The translations under genes were made by a program, and so were the position numbers. Under the pieces are notes generated by a model. It was not told the origin of the DNA and searched no databases. It was given only the letters and a program-made list of their open reading frames with translations. From Escallonia rubra (Eukaryota; Streptophyta; Magnoliopsida; Escalloniales; Escalloniaceae): a stretch of DNA of 64,000 nt. Location: the NCBI GenBank assembly GCA_033065855.1, contig JAVXUO010002884.1, positions 682,001 through 746,000 of the forward strand, read 5' to 3'. How positions within the stretch are numbered: the first letter of the stretch is position 1; the number at the start of each line of letters is the position of its first letter. Below, piece by piece: positions 58,659 to 64,000 of the stretch.

Positions 58659-59901
58659 AAATAAACCCTACATTTAGGGTTTAGACTTCTTCATGCTGAT
58701 CTTATAAATCGAAATTTCATGCCGCCGTATGTTTGGGGATAACCAAAGATCTAGAGATCTGGAGGATTGAAAGCCCAAAACAAGGCGATCATTGAATAAG
58801 GTCTCTACGTTATCATGGTAAAGATGAGCTTTTCCTAGGTTTCTGCTAACTACGAATCTATCTACTAGGAGGTCTTGATCAGTGCACGTGAACAGCATTA
58901 ACATGGGGGTAGGCGGGTAGGTAGGTAAAAGGAGTGTGGCGGGTTGGAGTTTTACTGTTTAAGAGCAGCTCTTTACTTATTCTCAGACACCAAGTCCGAT
59001 TTCCTTCACCAATGTTCACCTTAACTGCTTGATTCTCTATGATCAACATCATCCAAGTCTTCTTTCCAAACTACTTAGGGGAGCACTTGATTTTTCAATT
59101 CCTACAAGAAAAGTGCCAAGGTTTTGACAGGGGAGCAGGTGGCATCCCTGACAATTGACCGGGCGGGTTAAGGGGATAGATTTTAAAAGCCATGTAGCTT
59201 CATTTGTGGCTTGAATGTCTAAATCAGATTCACCTTGCTGCCAAAACAAAGGAGATTTTGCCAAAGAAAATGTACTGACTAGGCAGAATCGTACAACTCT
59301 TATATAAAATTCTTAAGGAGCTATAGAAAGCATCCAATCTAACACATTCCATGCTACAATTGGGCTGATGCACAAGAGAAAGCAACTATTACCTGTTTAT
59401 ACTAGTTTCCACTGGATATTGCAACAAGCCAGCAGGTAGGAGTACGGGACATTTGCAACTACCATACAAATGTTCAGCAATAACATACCATACACCAAAA
59501 AGCAAATGAATTGGACAATCTATTTACGGCTCACTCAGTCAAATCACAACATTCTAACGGAAGAACAACGAAAAAGAGGAGAACATAAGAATGGTTAGGG
59601 GCACGTACCAGTGTTGAATCAGCTTTATACAGATGCCGGGAGGGAAGGAATTCATTTACTCGGATTGCCTTGTCTGTTTTCCATTTTGATTTTCATGATG
59701 ATGAAGGATCAATAGAAGAGGGCGCAACATAAAAATTAAATTATCAAATGGAGCACATCCCCAGAATCCTCTTCAAGTGTCGTCTCTAAAAATTACAGCT
59801 ATTCCAAATGTATACAAACAGCTTAAAAAAGATAAAAGAATAAAAGAATGAGAAGTTGAACCTTCCGACTAGTGGTATCAGCTTCTGACTGATTGGATGA
59901 G
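58659..59901. other. Intergenic region and 3' UTR of the NPG-type gene
   Basis: No coding signal. The part near 59700-59901 is probably the 3' UTR of the minus-strand TPR gene. Confidence 0.45.
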
Positions 59902-62900
59902 TCATATAATGGAGCTGAAGCTCTCAATAGGATCGGATTCTTCAAGCATGGAGGCCGCCTGGAAGCAATCTGCAGCATCGGCTATTCGTCCGTCATCCCT
60001 GTGAACCAGTGCCAAGTGATACCAAGCCATACGGTTAGTAGGTTCAATCCTTAGAGCATCTGAGAGTAAGGTTCTTGCAACTGGCAACATCTTTGAGCCC
60101 ATCTTAGACAACACAGCACCAATCAAGATCTTGCAAGGCACGTAACTAGGTTCTAACAGAAGAGCATTAACATAAGCAGCCAAAGCTTCACTGACTTGTC
60201 CGCGTCTCTGACACATTACACCTGCTAAAATTACATAGTTTAGTTCGAATACCACTTTTCTGAAACTTTATTTACAAGGAACCTGTGGATTTTAATTTGA
60301 ACCAAGGATGAGCATCGTATATCAAGTAACTGCAATCAAGGGACCAACTTGGTTCTCCCTTATACACCATTCACTAAGGCAATTTTACAATCCATGGTAT
60401 CTTTCATCCCCATTTTTCTTAATTGAAGTTGTACTTTCAACTTCACATACAATTAACTCTTGCAGGCTTACGTTTGTTATGTTGACGTACAGTCATACAG
60501 CTATTTATAATGATTCCATTCAGACATAAAAAGGCTCTTGCAGGCTCATGGATATGTAACCTATCGTCCCTACCTAATTTCTGATTTAATATTTTAATAA
60601 AAAACAAAGTGTAAATTGTAGGCTTTGAACTTTCTAATGCAGCATCAAAAACCAAAAGACCCGAAAAAATCTTCTCCTATAAGATGAACAAATAGGTTAA
60701 TAACCAGTCAAGCGCCACCCAAACAGACACTGCAGGGAGTCTGATGGAGGGAGGGAGGTATGGGCATGACAGAAGCCAACCCCAGTCGTGCATATACAAT
60801 GTAATCTCCCTCAGCTACCCCTGGAGAAAAGGAAACGCTAACCTGTTCTCTAAGCAGAAGTGGGCCTGTAGGGTGTATCTTAATCAATGACTGCCAGTTT
60901 TTATTTGTACTTACTGCACCTTTATACACTTGGTGTGCAGAGTCCAATGAAGAAAAAGGCATTGCTAGAGAAAACCCGTTTGCATGTTTGAACGGGAATT
61001 CAGCTGCTAGGTCTTCCCGCCTTTGAAAAGAATCGTTGGATCATTTATTAGTTGGCAAACATTAAAAGCTATGAAATGCTTGAAAAGGACTTGAGGGCAT
61101 TGTTGTCATGGGACAATTGAAATAACTTGTTTGTATGTGCGATCAAGTGCACTGCAACATTGCCCAAAGAAATAACCCAGACCTCACTTTTGCAGGGAGG
61201 CAGGATGAAGAAGCATTAATATGCCACAATGAAGCCTTGATCTCATTTCCAAATGAAGGGTTCAGACCTTACATGTGGATTCTCCTATTGCTCCCGCTCC
61301 AGATTCTCGCACCTAACCTCGTAAACGCTCCTACCATAAACCTTCTACACTAGTAATGCTCCTGCCTCTTAACCTTGCACCCGGTTCACTCCAGCATACC
61401 CTCTGTGCAACCAAGGTCTGACCACCATAATCATCACAATCACAGCCCCTGCTTGCATAGTGGTGAAGTTTCTTTAGAGAAAGTAAGCTTTATGAGTGTT
61501 GCTGTGGAGACTGTATTATAGCCCCCATTAAACGGATAGCCTAATATGGAACTTGTAAGTAATTAATGTTCTTGTCTCAGAATGTGGCAAGAAAATACTT
61601 CATTAGTCGATGGTCATTTACAACCAATCAACACTTACCATGAAGACATCAGCTGTGTCAAGTGGCAGTCAGGAATAGTAACTATACATCTCGCAATAAT
61701 AAAAAATTGCCAGCGACGCCCTCCTGCTCCTGTACCTCTGTAAAATGTTTAGAAACCTGATCTACCGATCCCCAACTTCTATTGCACATGAAACATAGTA
61801 ACGGCCATCTGTAGGACCAAGAGAAAGGACCTTAAAACTTAAAATGCACTACATAGGCCATCTTTACAAGTTAAAAAGGACTTCAGATCATAATCTCTTT
61901 AGAACCATACTTAATGACCATCTCTAAGGTCAACTAGATCGATTTAGGGTGCGGACTGTTTCAAAAACCAAAAGATCAGATCTATATATGTTATGTTTTG
62001 AGAAAGTAAAAAGTGGGTAACAATCAGATAATAGAAAATCGGTACTTATCAAGAAAATAGGATAAAACAATTTACACAACCAAACCCAAGCTTCATTTGG
62101 TTTCACAAAGTAATAAAAAGTTTTAGATCTTGCCTTCTACATGCAATGTTTCCGCCGAGTACTCTATGAGCGCTCTAGCTTTTCCCAAGCATATCTCCGC
62201 ATCATTCCAATGCGATAGGCTGGAGTATAAATTTGCAAGACCATGCCAAACCTCATATTCATTTACTTTATCATCCTCTGTCTGTCATGAAAACAGAAAG
62301 CTAAAGATGAATCCAATAGCAATATTTTTGAAATGATGAGATTGAAGAAGTATTCCTCTACAATATCTCAGTTGCTGTAAAATAAGGTTACAAAATCCTA
62401 ACCAGAGGTGTGCTTCGAAGAGGTCCATAAGATTTCCTCTGCGCTTGAACCAATGCAAGGAGGTAACGGTATGTTTCGATAGCCTCCGTGTGAAGTGACT
62501 GGGAAGTCTTCAGCTTTGCTTTCATCCTGAGCAGTGGACCTTGTTCCCATTTTGCAGTCTCGTCTAAAGCAGCATCAGTCACCACTTGGGCCTCTGAATA
62601 TCTTTGCTGAGCAGATAATACCAGAGCAAGCAATCTCCAACCTTTAAGTACAGAGCCTCCTGTTGTATCAATATACCGCCTGGCATAGCGCAAAGCTGCA
62701 TTCAAATTCCGATGCTCTGCATATTGAACCCCTAAATCAAAGATCAGATCTGAGTTATCATGCTCCAGAGCAACTGCTGCATCCAATGATTTCAGTGCTT
62801 CAGACTGAAGGCGCGACCTCTCGAAGTCTGAAGAAGAAACTTTGGCTTGCTTTCCCAAACAAAGACCTAACATGCGGAGACCAACACCCTTCAAATGTTT

Positions 62901-63952
62901 ATGTACTCCCTGAGCGTTAATAATTGCCCTCTGTGCATATCCCACTCCCTCAGCTGCAAGAAGGCTATCCTCACTACAAATTTTGGCAGCCAACAGCAAT
63001 GACATTAGGTCATCTGGCTTTTCGTGCTTGTGTAGAGACTTCCGTAGTAGAACCAAGGCAGTTATTTCCTGTCCGGCTCCACTGTAACCAAGTGCCAATG
63101 ATTTCCATCGTTCAACACGTTGAAAAAATCCAGGCATGACCTCTTCAAGTTGCTTTGCTAAAACAGAGGTTTGGCTGCATAGAGATAGAGCAAACGTGAG
63201 GTGCTCTATAACTGAAGGATCCCATTGAGTCTTACCAAGGTAAAATTTTCTCATAAGTATCATGAAAAGTAAAATTGCTTCTTCCAGATTGTTTCTAGGT
63301 ACATATGAACCATCAATTTGAACAGCTAAACTGGGTGGGCTGACCTCCACTCCACTGTACAGCAAAAACACAGCAAAACCTTTCTGAATCCTTGCACAGC
63401 AGTCATTGTCAAGGTTCCATTGACTCAGGAGAGCGCGTCGATAAGCAGACATTGCTTCGGGATAGCAACCAGCCTGCTTCCATAGCTCTGGAAGGAGCTC
63501 AACAGCACGGCTAACTGTATCTTGCAATTTATAATCTACCAACACATCGGGTATGCCATGATAGAATATCTTCTCTACTGCATCAAGCACACTTTTACAC
63601 TCATGAGCAGCCTCTGCAAACATGACAAAAACAAAAGTTTGAAAATTTACCACACAAACTGCCAAAAACATATAATTAACTCTGGTAATGAACTTATACC
63701 AGTTACTTTCCCGAGCTTTTGAAGAGACCTGGCTTTCAAGTATATGGCCTCAAGCACCAGGCTAGCAGCATGCTGTGAGACTGCATGTAATGACTCCGTC
63801 CGAGATCGACCCTTCTTAGAAGGCGGTTTCTCAGCAAGAGAAGGTTGCATCCTCAGTATAGCAGCTTGAAGATCAATACCATCAAAAACGCGAAGAGCAG
63901 CTTCCACATTTCCCCTTTGATATTCCAACCTTCCAAGAAGAGCTCGTGCTTC
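59902..63952 (-). CDS. NPG/NPGR-type tetratricopeptide repeat protein, C-terminal 643 residues
   Basis: Four exons join in frame: 63700-63952, 62403-63613, 62134-62281 and 59902-60221 (TGA stop). The N-terminal exon or exons lie past the right edge; homologues are about 700 residues, so perhaps 60-80 are missing. TPR helices run throughout: EARALLGRLEYQRGNVEAAL, AIYLKARSLQKLGK, a central non-repeat part, then YEVWHGLANLYSSLSHWNDA, RGQVSEALAAYVNALLLEP and RMAWYHLALVHRDDGR, ending ESDPIESFSSI. This matches the No Pollen Germination family; in Arabidopsis NPG1 is a calmodulin-binding protein required for pollen germination and its paralogues NPGR1/NPGR2 are broader. I cannot decide which member this is. 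The intron after 62134 appears to start with GC rather than GT. The 1.9-kb last intron holds no recognised element. Confidence 0.92.
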
Positions 63953-64000
63953 CTATAAATTGACTTTAATTAAAGTACAAAGCACCACATGTGAAACATA

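Noticed and set aside
61135..61353. Plus-strand frame in the NPG-type intron with EALICHNEALISF, resembling a TPR motif.
   Set aside because: It is on the opposite strand to the gene, and the exons on either side already join in frame without it.

Overview
This is nuclear DNA of a flowering plant. Genes have introns, plant-specific families are present (chalcone synthase, LRR receptor kinase, NPG-type TPR protein, DUF3754), and the space between genes is filled by LTR retrotransposons, hAT, Stowaway-like, LINE and RTE remnants. A eudicot is the likely source, judged from gene structure and composition. I cannot name the species.

Layout. 127-1033 (+): last three exons of a DUF3754 membrane-protein gene. 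2407-12068: a solo LTR of a large retrotransposon, split by a full-length chromovirus (Ty3/gypsy, 2446-9628, minus strand). The chromovirus is itself interrupted in its reverse transcriptase by a hAT-type element (5531-6837) that carries a decayed Ty1/copia gag fragment. Matching target-site duplications support the solo LTR, the chromovirus and the hAT insertion. 16227-19418 (-): intact single-exon RPK2-like LRR receptor kinase with simple repeats upstream. 20365-22107: 5'-truncated LINE. 24000-31160: poorly resolved, with a few exon-like pieces of at least one unidentified minus-strand gene and an RTE LINE remnant. 31913-34903 (-): seven-exon membrane-anchored receptor-like kinase with an HKD catalytic loop and DAG in place of DFG. 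38513-42651: truncated hAT with half a transposase, a Tat-like gypsy remnant, a foldback element and a Stowaway-like MITE. 44806-46531 (-): intact two-exon chalcone synthase with a TATA box, G-box and MYB/H-box in its promoter and a second Stowaway-like MITE just beyond. 49109-51425: two hAT-type elements at one target site. 52265-52543 (+): small secreted peptide with a duplicated four-cysteine unit. 54498-55115: hAT-like element. 55430-57261: second solo LTR of the family at 2407. 59902-63952 (-): NPG/NPGR-type TPR protein running off the right edge.

The genes do not form a pathway together; they are ordinary neighbours separated by transposons. Chalcone synthase makes the flavonoid precursor naringenin chalcone; the two kinases are probable signalling proteins; the NPG-type protein belongs to a calmodulin-binding family. 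I see no previously undescribed multi-gene system. The most notable features are the layered transposon nest, the two hAT insertions at one site, the atypical kinase and the symmetric cysteine-rich peptide.
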